From: JBOGGX01 sp050744245
GTDB taxonomy: Bacteria > Actinomycetota > Acidimicrobiia > Acidimicrobiales > JBOGGX01
Length of the DNA stretch: 15,332 nucleotides
Assembly: GCA_050744245.1 (NCBI GenBank)
Contig: JBOGGX010000067.1
Coordinates: 1-15,332 of the forward strand
Reading direction: 5' to 3'
Shown here piece after piece: positions 1-6,345 of the stretch. A model generated the notes under the pieces. The model was not told where the DNA came from and did not search any database. It saw nothing but the letters and a program-made list of their open reading frames with translations. How positions within the stretch are numbered: position 1 is the first letter of the stretch; every line of letters begins with the position of its first letter. The position numbers and the translations under genes were made by a program.

Positions 1-186
1 CTGCTGACCCGGAGTCGCGAACGGCGGCGGGGGCGGGGGCGGAGGGGCGGCACCAGCGCCCGCCGGACCGAACGCACCGGTGGGCGCGCGGCCGCCGGGT
101 TCGCCCGAGGCTCGCAGGGTGCGGCCACAACTCACGCAGACATCGGAACCCTCGGGGCTGGTCGCCCCGCAGGACTCGCACTTCAT
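1..186 (-). CDS. Zinc-ribbon domain protein, N-terminal part (cut by window edge)
   Basis: Only the first 62 codons are inside the window; the gene runs off the left edge. It starts at an ATG with GAAAGGGG as a ribosome site 4 bases before it. Residues 3-20 hold two CxxC knuckles (CESC and CVSC, 11 residues apart), the pattern of a small zinc-ribbon fold like those that cap many bacterial membrane or regulatory proteins. After the ribbon comes a Gly/Ala/Pro-rich stretch with a run of seven prolines, which looks like a disordered linker leading to a domain outside the window. It is the last gene of the minus-strand run and lies 42 bases after the 76-residue gene. The ribbon suggests metal binding or protein contact. 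The main domain is not visible, so no function is assigned. Confidence 0.7.
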   Translation of the reverse strand, partial: MKCESCGATSPEGSDVCVSCGRTLRASGEPGGRAPTGAFGPAGAGAAPPPPPPPPFATPGQQ

Positions 187-228
187 GGCGCCCCTTTCGC
201 CTCCCTCCGCTGGTTGGGGCACCCTACG

Positions 229-459
229 TCATCCGCGCGCGTCCGGCGGACGGAGGTCGACCCGCAAGACGAGGAACCCATCCTCGATGGTGCCGGCGGC
301 GTCGCCGATCATGGCGAAGTCCTGGAAGTCGATCTGCGCCTGGCGCACGAACTGCACGCGCTCCTCCCCCGCCACCGGCGGGAGCGGCCGGTTCTTCACG
401 GCGCTGGCCCGCTCCCTGAACCGTCGGATCATGGCGTCGACATCGAGCTGCGCGGCCAT
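229..459 (-). CDS. Hypothetical 76-residue protein
   Basis: A short protein of ordinary amino-acid composition (not the Arg/Pro/Gly-rich mix that GC-rich antisense frames give here), which supports real coding. It is predicted to be soluble, with an amphipathic N-terminal helix (residues 5-22, DVDAMIRRFRERASAVKNRP), a middle segment rich in Gln, Phe and Asp (QAQIDFQDFAM, 40-50) and a C-terminal strand-like tail (FLVLRVDLRPP). No signal peptide or membrane segment is seen. The ATG at 459 is used here. A TTG three codons upstream (468) lies closer to GAGGGA and could be the true start, adding MTG. It lies 17 bases downstream of the membrane-protein gene and probably shares its transcript. I do not recognise a named family. 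Confidence 0.6.
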   Translation of the reverse strand: MAAQLDVDAMIRRFRERASAVKNRPLPPVAGEERVQFVRQAQIDFQDFAMIGDAAGTIEDGFLVLRVDLRPPDARG

Positions 460-476
460 GCCGGTCAAGCTATCCC

Positions 477-1010
477 TCAGGCGGTGTCGGCGGGATACCG
501 ACGACGCTCCGCCCGCTCGCCCCGATCCGGCTTCGGCGGCCTCGGCGGCTTGGCCGGCTTGACCGGTCGGGTCTTGCGCCAGTACCGGATCGTGAGCAGC
601 GCCAACGCCAAGGCCACCAGCAGGAGGCCGCCGATGGCGATGGCGACCGTGCGTCCCGTCTCGTCGGCGACCAGCTCGCGGAAGTCCTGCCGCAGCCCCT
701 CGACCAACCCGGCGTCGGCCTCTGTCGTGGTCGTCTCGACCGTCGTCGTCGTCTCGACCGACGGGCCGGGCACGAGGATCTCCGGCCGGGTGGTGGTCGT
801 GCTCTCCTGTTGTCGGGGCGCCGCCGCCGCCCCGATCGGGCGACCGGCCGGGCCCGCGAACGACCCGGCCGCCAAGGCGCCGAGGACGCCGACCCCGCCG
901 ACGAACAGGAGCAGCGTCAGCGGACGGCCCGGGCGGCCCGCGCCGCGGGCGCGGCGGGCGGAAAGGGTGTGGCGGGACGGCGCGCGGGAGCGGGATCGGA
1001 CTGGGGCCAG
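477..1010 (-). CDS. Predicted membrane protein with threonine-rich linker; start codon uncertain
   Basis: The frame encodes an Arg-rich N-terminus, a hydrophobic segment (about residues 31-50) that looks like a signal anchor, and an exported linker with three TTTT runs (about 71-96). A helix (GLVEGLRQDFRELV), a second membrane segment (about 121-141) and a basic, proline-rich cytoplasmic tail (KPAKPPRPPKPDR) follow. Thr-run linkers after an N-terminal hydrophobic segment are common in surface proteins of some Actinobacteria. The start is odd: no ATG, GTG or TTG precedes the first hydrophobic segment after the glycosylase stop codon. The first common start in frame is a TTG at 875, which would cut that segment in half. 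I placed the start at a CTG (1010) with AGGA about 10 bases upstream, giving 177 residues. This start is a guess; the region 477-875 is solid. Function unknown. Confidence 0.55.
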   Translation of the reverse strand: MAPVRSRSRAPSRHTLSARRARGAGRPGRPLTLLLFVGGVGVLGALAAGSFAGPAGRPIGAAAAPRQQESTTTTRPEILVPGPSVETTTTVETTTTEADAGLVEGLRQDFRELVADETGRTVAIAIGGLLLVALALALLTIRYWRKTRPVKPAKPPRPPKPDRGERAERRRYPADTA

Positions 1011-1040
1011 AACGCGGGATCCTAGATGGTCCCGGCCCGG

Positions 1041-1823
1041 TCAGACCTGGTGCTCCGGGCACGAATACGTGGCCCGGCCGCCGACGATGCGGCGCTGGAT
1101 CGGTGCGCCGTCGCGGGGACAGGTGGCGCCGGCGACGCGGGCGACCTGGAAGTCGCCGGTGTGCGAACCGCCCCGCTCGGTGAGCTGGGCGAGCGTCCTC
1201 CTGATGACCCGGTGCAGCCGCCTGCGCTCGGTGTCGGTGAGCGAACCGGCCGGGCGAGCAGGGTCGAGGCCCGCCCTGAACAGGATCTCGTCGCTCAGGA
1301 GGTTGCCCAACCCGGCCAGCCGGGTTTGGTCCATGAGCCTGGCCTTGAGGGGAGCGACTGACGAGCCGATGACCCTGGCCAACTGCCCGGCGGTCACCGT
1401 GCTCGCCTCGAAGCCCATCCGGTCGACGTCCGGGTCGAGGAACACGCCGCCCAGCCGCCGAGGATCACGCATCCGCAGATCGCCACCAACGGCGAACCGC
1501 AGTCGGAACCGGTCCCACGCGTCGACCTGGCGTCCGCTCGAGTACTCGAGACGTTCGATCGCCGCCAACCCGTCGACGAGGAGCCGGCCGGTCATCCCGA
1601 AGCGCAGCCCCAGCGTGTGGTCGTCGTCGAGTTCGAGCAGCAGCAGCTTGCCGATGCGGCGATCGCCGACGACCGTCCTGCCCACCAACGCGTCGGAGAT
1701 CGCGGTGTCGGTCAGGCCGCCCTTGAGATACCAGGCGTCCGGCGCCTCGACGCCGGTCACCCGCCGCCCGACGACCTCGTCGGCCAGCTTCCGGTACGCC
1801 TCGATCTCGATGAGCTCCGGCAT
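1041..1823 (-). CDS. Fpg/MutM-Nei family DNA glycosylase (formamidopyrimidine-DNA glycosylase type)
   Basis: 260 residues, normal for the family, which excises oxidised bases such as 8-oxoguanine and nicks the strand. The N-terminus MPELIEIEAY keeps the catalytic Pro2 (free after Met removal) and Glu3. GKLLLLEL carries the conserved lysine (K59), and the helix-two-turn-helix signature GLGNLLSDEILFRAGL (171-186) has the conserved Asn174. The C-terminal finger retains the loop VGGRATY with the DNA-contacting Arg250. The metal ligands differ from the usual four cysteines: CPRD (235-238) and CPEH (255-258), so Asp and His stand where the second and fourth Cys belong. Its ATG overlaps the transporter stop as TGATG, implying translational coupling. 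The family call is strong; whether substrate preference is Fpg or Nei-like cannot be told here. Confidence 0.9.
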   Translation of the reverse strand: MPELIEIEAYRKLADEVVGRRVTGVEAPDAWYLKGGLTDTAISDALVGRTVVGDRRIGKLLLLELDDDHTLGLRFGMTGRLLVDGLAAIERLEYSSGRQVDAWDRFRLRFAVGGDLRMRDPRRLGGVFLDPDVDRMGFEASTVTAGQLARVIGSSVAPLKARLMDQTRLAGLGNLLSDEILFRAGLDPARPAGSLTDTERRRLHRVIRRTLAQLTERGGSHTGDFQVARVAGATCPRDGAPIQRRIVGGRATYSCPEHQV

Positions 1824-2848
1824 CAGCCGACCTCGGCCCGGTTCGATCCGGCGAGAGCCTCGACCGGCACCTCGACCTCGCAGCTCTCGCCCGCGCCGAT
1901 GTCGCCGGACGGCCTGGGCCGCTCGGCCGACACGACGACGGCGACGCCGAGCACGATGACGGCGCCGCCGGCGACGATGGCGCCGGTGATGGGTTCGGAC
2001 AGCAGGAGCCAGCCGAGGAACACGGCGACGACCGGGTTGACGTAGGCATAGGTCGCCACCAACGACAGCGGGGCATGGCCGAGCAACCACACGTAGGCGC
2101 TGAACGCGACCATCGAGCCGACGACGACGAGATAGATCCAGGCCGCGGCCGACGAACCGCCCACCTCGGCGAGCACGAGATCACCGGCCTCGCCGATCAC
2201 GAGACCGGAGACCAGCATGATGAGACCACCGGCGAGCATCTCGTAGACCGCGGTGACGAACGGGTTGGCCGGCAGCGCCAGGCGCGGCTGGAGCCACGAT
2301 CCCGTGGCCCAGCCCATGGTGGCGATCACGATGAGCACGACACCGGTGACCCGGACGGAGCCAGAGTCCGCGGTCGGCAGCACGAGCAGGGCGAGGCCGG
2401 CGAAGCCGACGGCGACACCGAGCCAGGTGGCCAGGCGGGGCCGGTCGCCCGACAGCGAGCGCAGGAGGACGACCCACAGCGGGACGACGGCCACGAGCAG
2501 CGCCGCGATGCCGGACGGCACGGTCTGCTCGCCCACGGTCACGAGCCCGTTGCCGAACGCCGGGAGCAGCAGGCCGAGAACGGCGGCGCCGACGAGCTGC
2601 CGTCGGGTGACCCGGAGCGAGCCGGGACCGAGCCGCAGCCGTAAGACCAGGGCGAGCAGGACACCGGCCACGACGAACCGGGCGCCCGCGGCCAGCAGCG
2701 GCGGCAGGTCCCTGACCATGACCCGGATGGCCAGGTAGGTCGAGCCCCACACCAGGTAGACGACGGACAGCGCCAGCCAGATCAGGCCGGTGGCGGGTCG
2801 CGCCGCCGACGCAGCCGCCCCGGCCGGCAGGGTCGCCGACTGCTTCAA
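1823..2848 (-). CDS. EamA/DMT-family membrane transporter (YedA-like)
   Basis: 341 residues with about ten hydrophobic segments arranged as two EamA repeats (roughly 22-150 and 165-300), the drug/metabolite transporter architecture. Family-typical stretches are VVYLVWGSTYLAIRV in the first helix, GEQTVPSGIAALLVAVVPLW at the end of repeat one, and ATYAYVNPVVAVFLGWLLLSE in repeat two. Members export amino acids, nucleobases or metabolites from the cytoplasm; the substrate here is unknown. The start is a TTG (2848) that overlaps the stop of the PhzF gene as TTGA. No better start exists downstream before the first helix, so coupled translation is likely. Its place after metX and a PLP sulfur enzyme makes a methionine- or homoserine-related substrate a reasonable guess but no more. 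Confidence 0.88.
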   Translation of the reverse strand: MKQSATLPAGAAASAARPATGLIWLALSVVYLVWGSTYLAIRVMVRDLPPLLAAGARFVVAGVLLALVLRLRLGPGSLRVTRRQLVGAAVLGLLLPAFGNGLVTVGEQTVPSGIAALLVAVVPLWVVLLRSLSGDRPRLATWLGVAVGFAGLALLVLPTADSGSVRVTGVVLIVIATMGWATGSWLQPRLALPANPFVTAVYEMLAGGLIMLVSGLVIGEAGDLVLAEVGGSSAAAWIYLVVVGSMVAFSAYVWLLGHAPLSLVATYAYVNPVVAVFLGWLLLSEPITGAIVAGGAVIVLGVAVVVSAERPRPSGDIGAGESCEVEVPVEALAGSNRAEVG

Positions 2849-3699
2849 GGCGACAGGTCGAAGGATCCCGACCCGACGACCACGACGTCGCCACCGACCT
2901 CGACCCGCTCGATGCCGTCGTCTGACCCCTGAGCCATGGCCAGCAGCCGCGACGGGCGGTTGATGGCCTGGCCCTGGTGGATCTCGACCTCGTCGCCCCA
3001 CGGCACCAGCGAGTACCGGCACAGGTGGGCGGCGATCGGCCCGGCCGCCGATCCGGTGGCGGGGTCCTCGTTGACGCCGAGACCGGGAGCAAACGCCCGG
3101 CTCGTCCACCGGCGACCCGATCCCGCGACCACGCTGGTGCCCGAACGGCCGGCCGCCGAGGCCAGCGCCCCGAAGTTCGGGACCAGGCCCAGCACCGAGC
3201 CGACCTCTTCGGCGCCGCCGACCACGACGACCAGGTGCTCGACCCCGTTGTCGTAGCGGGCGACGGGGATGACGGGTTCGACACCTCCGAGCGCGGCCAG
3301 CAACGCGTCCAGCTCGGCCGTCTCGACCGGAGCGACGGTGGGCACCGGTTGGACCATGACGCCGGAACGCCCGGTGATGCTCACCGGAACGACGCCGGCA
3401 CCGCACGCCAGCCTGACCTCGGTCAGCCCGAGCCGCTCGCCGAGGACGACCGCGGTGCCCAACACCGGATGACCGGCAAACGGCAGCTCGGCCGCCGGCG
3501 TGAAGATGCGGACCCTGGCGTCGGCCACGGCCGGGTCGTCGGGTGGGTAGATGAACGTCGTCTCGGAGAAGTTGATCTCGCGTGCCAGCGCCTGCAGCAG
3601 GTCGTCGGCGATGTCGCCTGCGTCGGTGAACACGGCCAGCTGGTTCCCCGTGAACGGGCGATCGGTGAAGACGTCGCATACGACGTAGTCGAGGCTCAT
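2845..3699 (-). CDS. PhzF-family isomerase/epimerase
   Basis: 284 residues, the usual length for the two-lobed diaminopimelate-epimerase-like PhzF fold. Signatures are the catalytic-glutamate motif NFSETTF (E46), FTPAAELPFAGHPVLGTA (66-83) and EDPATGSAAG (211-220). Family members isomerise small acids by proton transfer (PhzF acts on trans-2,3-dihydro-3-hydroxyanthranilate), but no phenazine gene is nearby and most family members have unknown substrates. The ATG overlaps the stop of the PLP enzyme gene by four bases (ATGA) and the stop overlaps the transporter start (TTGA), placing the gene firmly inside the metX operon. The family is certain, the substrate is not. Confidence 0.92.
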   Translation of the reverse strand: MSLDYVVCDVFTDRPFTGNQLAVFTDAGDIADDLLQALAREINFSETTFIYPPDDPAVADARVRIFTPAAELPFAGHPVLGTAVVLGERLGLTEVRLACGAGVVPVSITGRSGVMVQPVPTVAPVETAELDALLAALGGVEPVIPVARYDNGVEHLVVVVGGAEEVGSVLGLVPNFGALASAAGRSGTSVVAGSGRRWTSRAFAPGLGVNEDPATGSAAGPIAAHLCRYSLVPWGDEVEIHQGQAINRPSRLLAMAQGSDDGIERVEVGGDVVVVGSGSFDLSP

Positions 3700-4886
3700 G
3701 GCCGAGCCTTTGTACCAAGCGCCCGGTCGAAATCGGCGACGAGATCGTCGACGTGCTCCAGCCCGACCGACACCCGGATCATGCCGTCGCCGATGCCCAT
3801 GGCGGCCCGCTCCTCCGGTCGCAGCGTGGCCGCGGTCATCGTGGGTGGATGGGTGACGAGGGTCTCCGGCCCGCCGAGCGACGGCGCCACCTGGGCGATC
3901 TCGACCGTCTCGACGAACCGCTTCCCCGCGGCCAGTCCGCCGCCCAGCTCGAACGTGAGCATGGTGCCGCCGCTCGTCATCTGCCGTTCGGCCAGGTCAT
4001 GCTGCGGATGTGAGTCGAGCCCCGGGTAGCGCACGCCGGCCACCGCCGGATGCTCCTCGAGGAACGCAGCCAGCCGGAGGGCGGTGGCGGCCTGGCGGGT
4101 CAGCCGCACCGGCAGCGTCCTGATGCCCCGCAGGCCGTTCCACGCGTCGTACGGCGAGGCGACGGCACCGTGGATCAGGTGGTACCCCCACACCGCGTCG
4201 ATCAGGTCCCTGGCCCCGGCCACCACGCCGAGCATGGCGTCGTTGTGCCCGGCGATGCCCTTGGTGGCGGCGTGGACCACGAGGTCGATGCCGAACTCGA
4301 GGGGCCGTTGCACCGGAGGCGGCGCGAAGGTGCCGTCGACCACGGTGAACGGGCCCCGGATGGCGCCAACGCTCGCCAGATCGACGAGGTCGAGGCCGGG
4401 GTTGGCCGGGGACTCGACCAGCACCAGCACCGTGCGCCCGGGCCGCACGGCCGCCGTGATCCCGTCGCGGTCGGCCCCGTCGACGAAGGTGACCTCGATG
4501 CCGAACCTCGGGCACACGGAGGTGAACAGCTGGTTGGTCACCGAGAACGTGTTGCGCTGGGCGACGACGTGGTCGCCCTGCGAGCACAGGGCGAGCACGA
4601 CCGAGGTGATCGCCCCCATGCCCGACCCGAAGGCCAGCGCCGCTTCGGCCCCCTCGAGTTCGGCCACCGCCGCCTCGAACTGGACGACCGTCGGGCTGCC
4701 GTTGCGGGCGTAGAACATGGCCGGGTGGGCGGTGGTGGCCAGCGCCAGCTGTTCGTCGACCGAAGGGTAGAAGTAGGTGGTCGACGGCCACAGCACCGAC
4801 GCCAGCGAGCTCTGGCTGTGCTGGCGCCCGGCCCTGATCGCCGTCGTCTCCGGGCGCCACTCCCTGTCGCGGCTGTCGTCGGCCAC
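3696..4886 (-). CDS. Cys/Met-metabolism PLP-dependent enzyme (MetZ/MetY/MetB-like)
   Basis: 396 residues, fold-type I trans-sulfuration family. Residues seen: Schiff-base lysine K209 in HAATKGIAGHND, PLP-phosphate loop FGSGMGA (86-92), cofactor aspartate D184 in VVDGTFAPP, and the C-terminal SLGGPETLVTHPPTMT segment typical of the family. Starting directly at GTG (4886) after the metX TGA, it is in position to use O-acetylhomoserine, so an acetylhomoserine sulfhydrylase or cystathionine gamma-synthase/lyase role is likely. It departs from the textbook pattern: the usual DN of the aspartate motif is DG, and the tyrosine of the YGGT loop that stacks on PLP appears to be Phe (TFSVT, about residue 114). 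Exact reaction and substrate are therefore open. Confidence 0.85.
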   Translation of the reverse strand: MADDSRDREWRPETTAIRAGRQHSQSSLASVLWPSTTYFYPSVDEQLALATTAHPAMFYARNGSPTVVQFEAAVAELEGAEAALAFGSGMGAITSVVLALCSQGDHVVAQRNTFSVTNQLFTSVCPRFGIEVTFVDGADRDGITAAVRPGRTVLVLVESPANPGLDLVDLASVGAIRGPFTVVDGTFAPPPVQRPLEFGIDLVVHAATKGIAGHNDAMLGVVAGARDLIDAVWGYHLIHGAVASPYDAWNGLRGIRTLPVRLTRQAATALRLAAFLEEHPAVAGVRYPGLDSHPQHDLAERQMTSGGTMLTFELGGGLAAGKRFVETVEIAQVAPSLGGPETLVTHPPTMTAATLRPEERAAMGIGDGMIRVSVGLEHVDDLVADFDRALGTKARP

Positions 4887-6116
4887 TCAGGCCTCCTCCT
4901 TCTCGATCCTGCGCAGGAACTCGGCGACGGCCGGGCCGACCTGGTCGACATCGATCAGGAAGCCGTCGTGGCCGTGGGGGCTGTCGACCTCGACGTACTC
5001 GGCCCGGCCGCCGGTCGCCGCGACCAGGTCGCGGATCTCGCGTTGCTGGTAGGTCGGGTAGAGCACGTCGGAACCGATGCCGACCGCGAGCACCGGGGCC
5101 TCGATGCGGCCGATGGCGGCCTCGAGCCCGCCCCGACCCCTGGCGAGGTCGTGGAGATCCATCGCCTTGGACAGGGCGAGGTACGAGTTGGCGTCGAACC
5201 GGCGCACGAGCTTGTCGCCGTGGTATTCGAGGTAGCGCTCGACCTCGAAGCGCTGCCAGAGCTCGAAGCCGTTGAGCGGCTCGACCACCTCCCGACCGAA
5301 CCGGTCGTTGAACACGTCGTCGCTGCGGAAGGTGATCTGGCTGATCATGCGGGCGATGGCCAGGCTCTCGTGGGGGCCGTCGCCGGGGGCGGCGTCGTAG
5401 TAGTCGCCGCCCCGCCATCTCGGGTCCATCCGGATAACCCGCCGGCCGGTCGAGAACCACCCGATCTGCTGGGCGCTGGCCGCCGCGCAGCTGCCCAGCG
5501 CCACCAGGGACCGGACCCGGTCGGGGTACATGACCCCCCACTCCAGCGCCTGCATCCCGCCCATCGACCCGCCGATCACCGACAGCCAGCGGCCGATCCC
5601 GAGGTGGTTGGCCAGGGCGGCCTGGGTGCGGACCATGTCGCGCACCGTGACCACAGGGAAGCGAGACCCGTAGCGCCGGCCGTCGGCCGGATGGTCGGAC
5701 GCCGGTCCGGTGGTGCCCTGGCAGCCGCCGAGGACGTTGGCGCACACGACGAGATAGCGGTCGATGTCGATCGGCGTCCCGGCGCCGACCATCCGGCCCC
5801 ACCACCCCGGCGTCGGGTGGCCGTCGCCCGCCGGGCCGGCCACGTGCGAGTCGCCGGTCAGGGCGTGACAGACCAGCACCGCATTGTCGCCCGAGGCGTC
5901 GAGCGTGCCCCAGGTCTCGTAGGCGATGGTCAGGGGCCCGAGGGTCCCGCCCCCTTCGAGCACGAAGGGATGACCGGTGGCGATGGTGACGAACTGGCGC
6001 CGTCCGGGCGGGTCACCCGGCCGCCAGGCGCCCGAGGCCGGCTGGGCGCTGGGGTGGGCCCGGCGTGGGCTCGTCGCCCCTTGGACCCTCGGTGTTGGCG
6101 TCGACTCGTCGGACAC
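4887..6116 (-). CDS. metX: Homoserine O-acetyltransferase
   Basis: 409 residues, alpha/beta-hydrolase fold, catalysing acyl transfer from acyl-CoA to homoserine, the first committed step of methionine synthesis. Family landmarks in order: ETWGTL, CHALTGDSHVAG, GWWGRMVGAGTPIDIDRY, NVLGGCQGTTGP, the nucleophile elbow GGSMGGMQALEW, the acid motif SDVLYP, and GHDGFL with the catalytic histidine near the C-terminus. The first 40 or so residues are a Pro/Ser/Arg-rich extension not needed for the fold. The GTG at 6116 is chosen because AGGAG sits 10 bases upstream and the riboswitch ends 25 bases upstream. Acetyl rather than succinyl donor is inferred from overall MetX similarity, since sequence motifs alone do not always separate the two. 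It heads the operon and abuts the PLP gene with no gap. Confidence 0.95.
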   Translation of the reverse strand: MSDESTPTPRVQGATSPRRAHPSAQPASGAWRPGDPPGRRQFVTIATGHPFVLEGGGTLGPLTIAYETWGTLDASGDNAVLVCHALTGDSHVAGPAGDGHPTPGWWGRMVGAGTPIDIDRYLVVCANVLGGCQGTTGPASDHPADGRRYGSRFPVVTVRDMVRTQAALANHLGIGRWLSVIGGSMGGMQALEWGVMYPDRVRSLVALGSCAAASAQQIGWFSTGRRVIRMDPRWRGGDYYDAAPGDGPHESLAIARMISQITFRSDDVFNDRFGREVVEPLNGFELWQRFEVERYLEYHGDKLVRRFDANSYLALSKAMDLHDLARGRGGLEAAIGRIEAPVLAVGIGSDVLYPTYQQREIRDLVAATGGRAEYVEVDSPHGHDGFLIDVDQVGPAVAEFLRRIEKEEA

Positions 6117-6122
6117 TCGGTT

Positions 6123-6138
6123 GCCTCTCCTGAGAGAC
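6123..6138 (-). promoter_or_regulatory. metX ribosome binding site inside a small hairpin
   Basis: The Shine-Dalgarno AGGAG (6127-6131) lies 10 bases before the metX GTG. The segment just downstream of the riboswitch, GTCTCT, can pair with AGAGGC on the far side (six pairs, one G-U, four-base loop CAGG). This places the binding site partly in the loop and partly in the stem. The same GGTC bases could instead pair with the riboswitch P3 loop (GACC, 6177-6180), so two exclusive structures are possible. This is base-pairing read by eye; no energies were calculated. Confidence 0.45.
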
Positions 6139-6140
6139 CA

Positions 6141-6228
6141 CATCCCCGCCGTCGTTCGGCGGGTAGGCACCTTGCCGGTCCGTGCTGTTGGCAGGTTGCC
6201 GGACCCTCGCGGGCCGCTCTTGATGACC
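6141..6228 (-). promoter_or_regulatory. SAM-binding riboswitch (SAM-I/SAM-IV clan, compact form)
   Basis: The metX leader carries the conserved core of SAM-I-clan riboswitches: TCATCAAGAG, then CCGGCAACC, then AAGGTGCC. The helices can be read directly. P1 is CATC (6222-6225) with GATG (6141-6144). P2 is CGG-CCC capped by a GCGA tetraloop, with GGG, one bulged T and CCG. P3 is ACCTGCC with GGCA(A)GGT around a 13-base loop, and P4 is CCCGCCG/CGGCGGG around AACGA. P2 is far shorter than in classical SAM-I, with no room for a kink-turn. The P3 loop GGACC can pair with GGTCT just 3' of P1, as in SAM-IV-like members. The position, 25 bases before metX, fits repression of methionine synthesis by S-adenosylmethionine. 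Which Rfam family fits best is undecided. Confidence 0.85.
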
Positions 6229-6259
6229 ACCGGAGTGAACCATCGGCCGGCGGGGCCGG

Positions 6260-6345
6260 TCAAGCCGGAAGCCCCCCAATACTCACCTCTGTGTCGACTC
6301 GGGGGGATAGCCCGCGGAAGTCGCCCCAGAATCAAGCCGGAAGCC
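6260..6345. repeat. 14-base direct repeat flanking the end of the methyltransferase gene
   Basis: TCAAGCCGGAAGCC occurs at 6260-6273 and again at 6332-6345, 72 bases apart on the plus strand. The right copy contains the last four codons and stop of the methyltransferase gene; the left copy lies in the metX leader, upstream of the riboswitch. Between them are CCCCCC (6272-6277) and GGGGGG (6301-6306), which could pair around a 23-base loop. The minus-strand reading of the left copy also contains TTGACC, a possible -35 box for metX, though I see no clear -10. Origin unknown. Confidence 0.6.

Noticed and set aside
214..1959. Long plus-strand open frame opposite the glycosylase and membrane-protein genes
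   Set aside because: Arg/Ser/Pro-rich, no domain, lies antisense to well-supported genes; typical of high-GC DNA where stop codons are rare.
6272..6306. C6/G6 hairpin as a methyltransferase terminator or metX attenuator
   Set aside because: Six pairs over a 23-base loop with no T-run; too weak to annotate.
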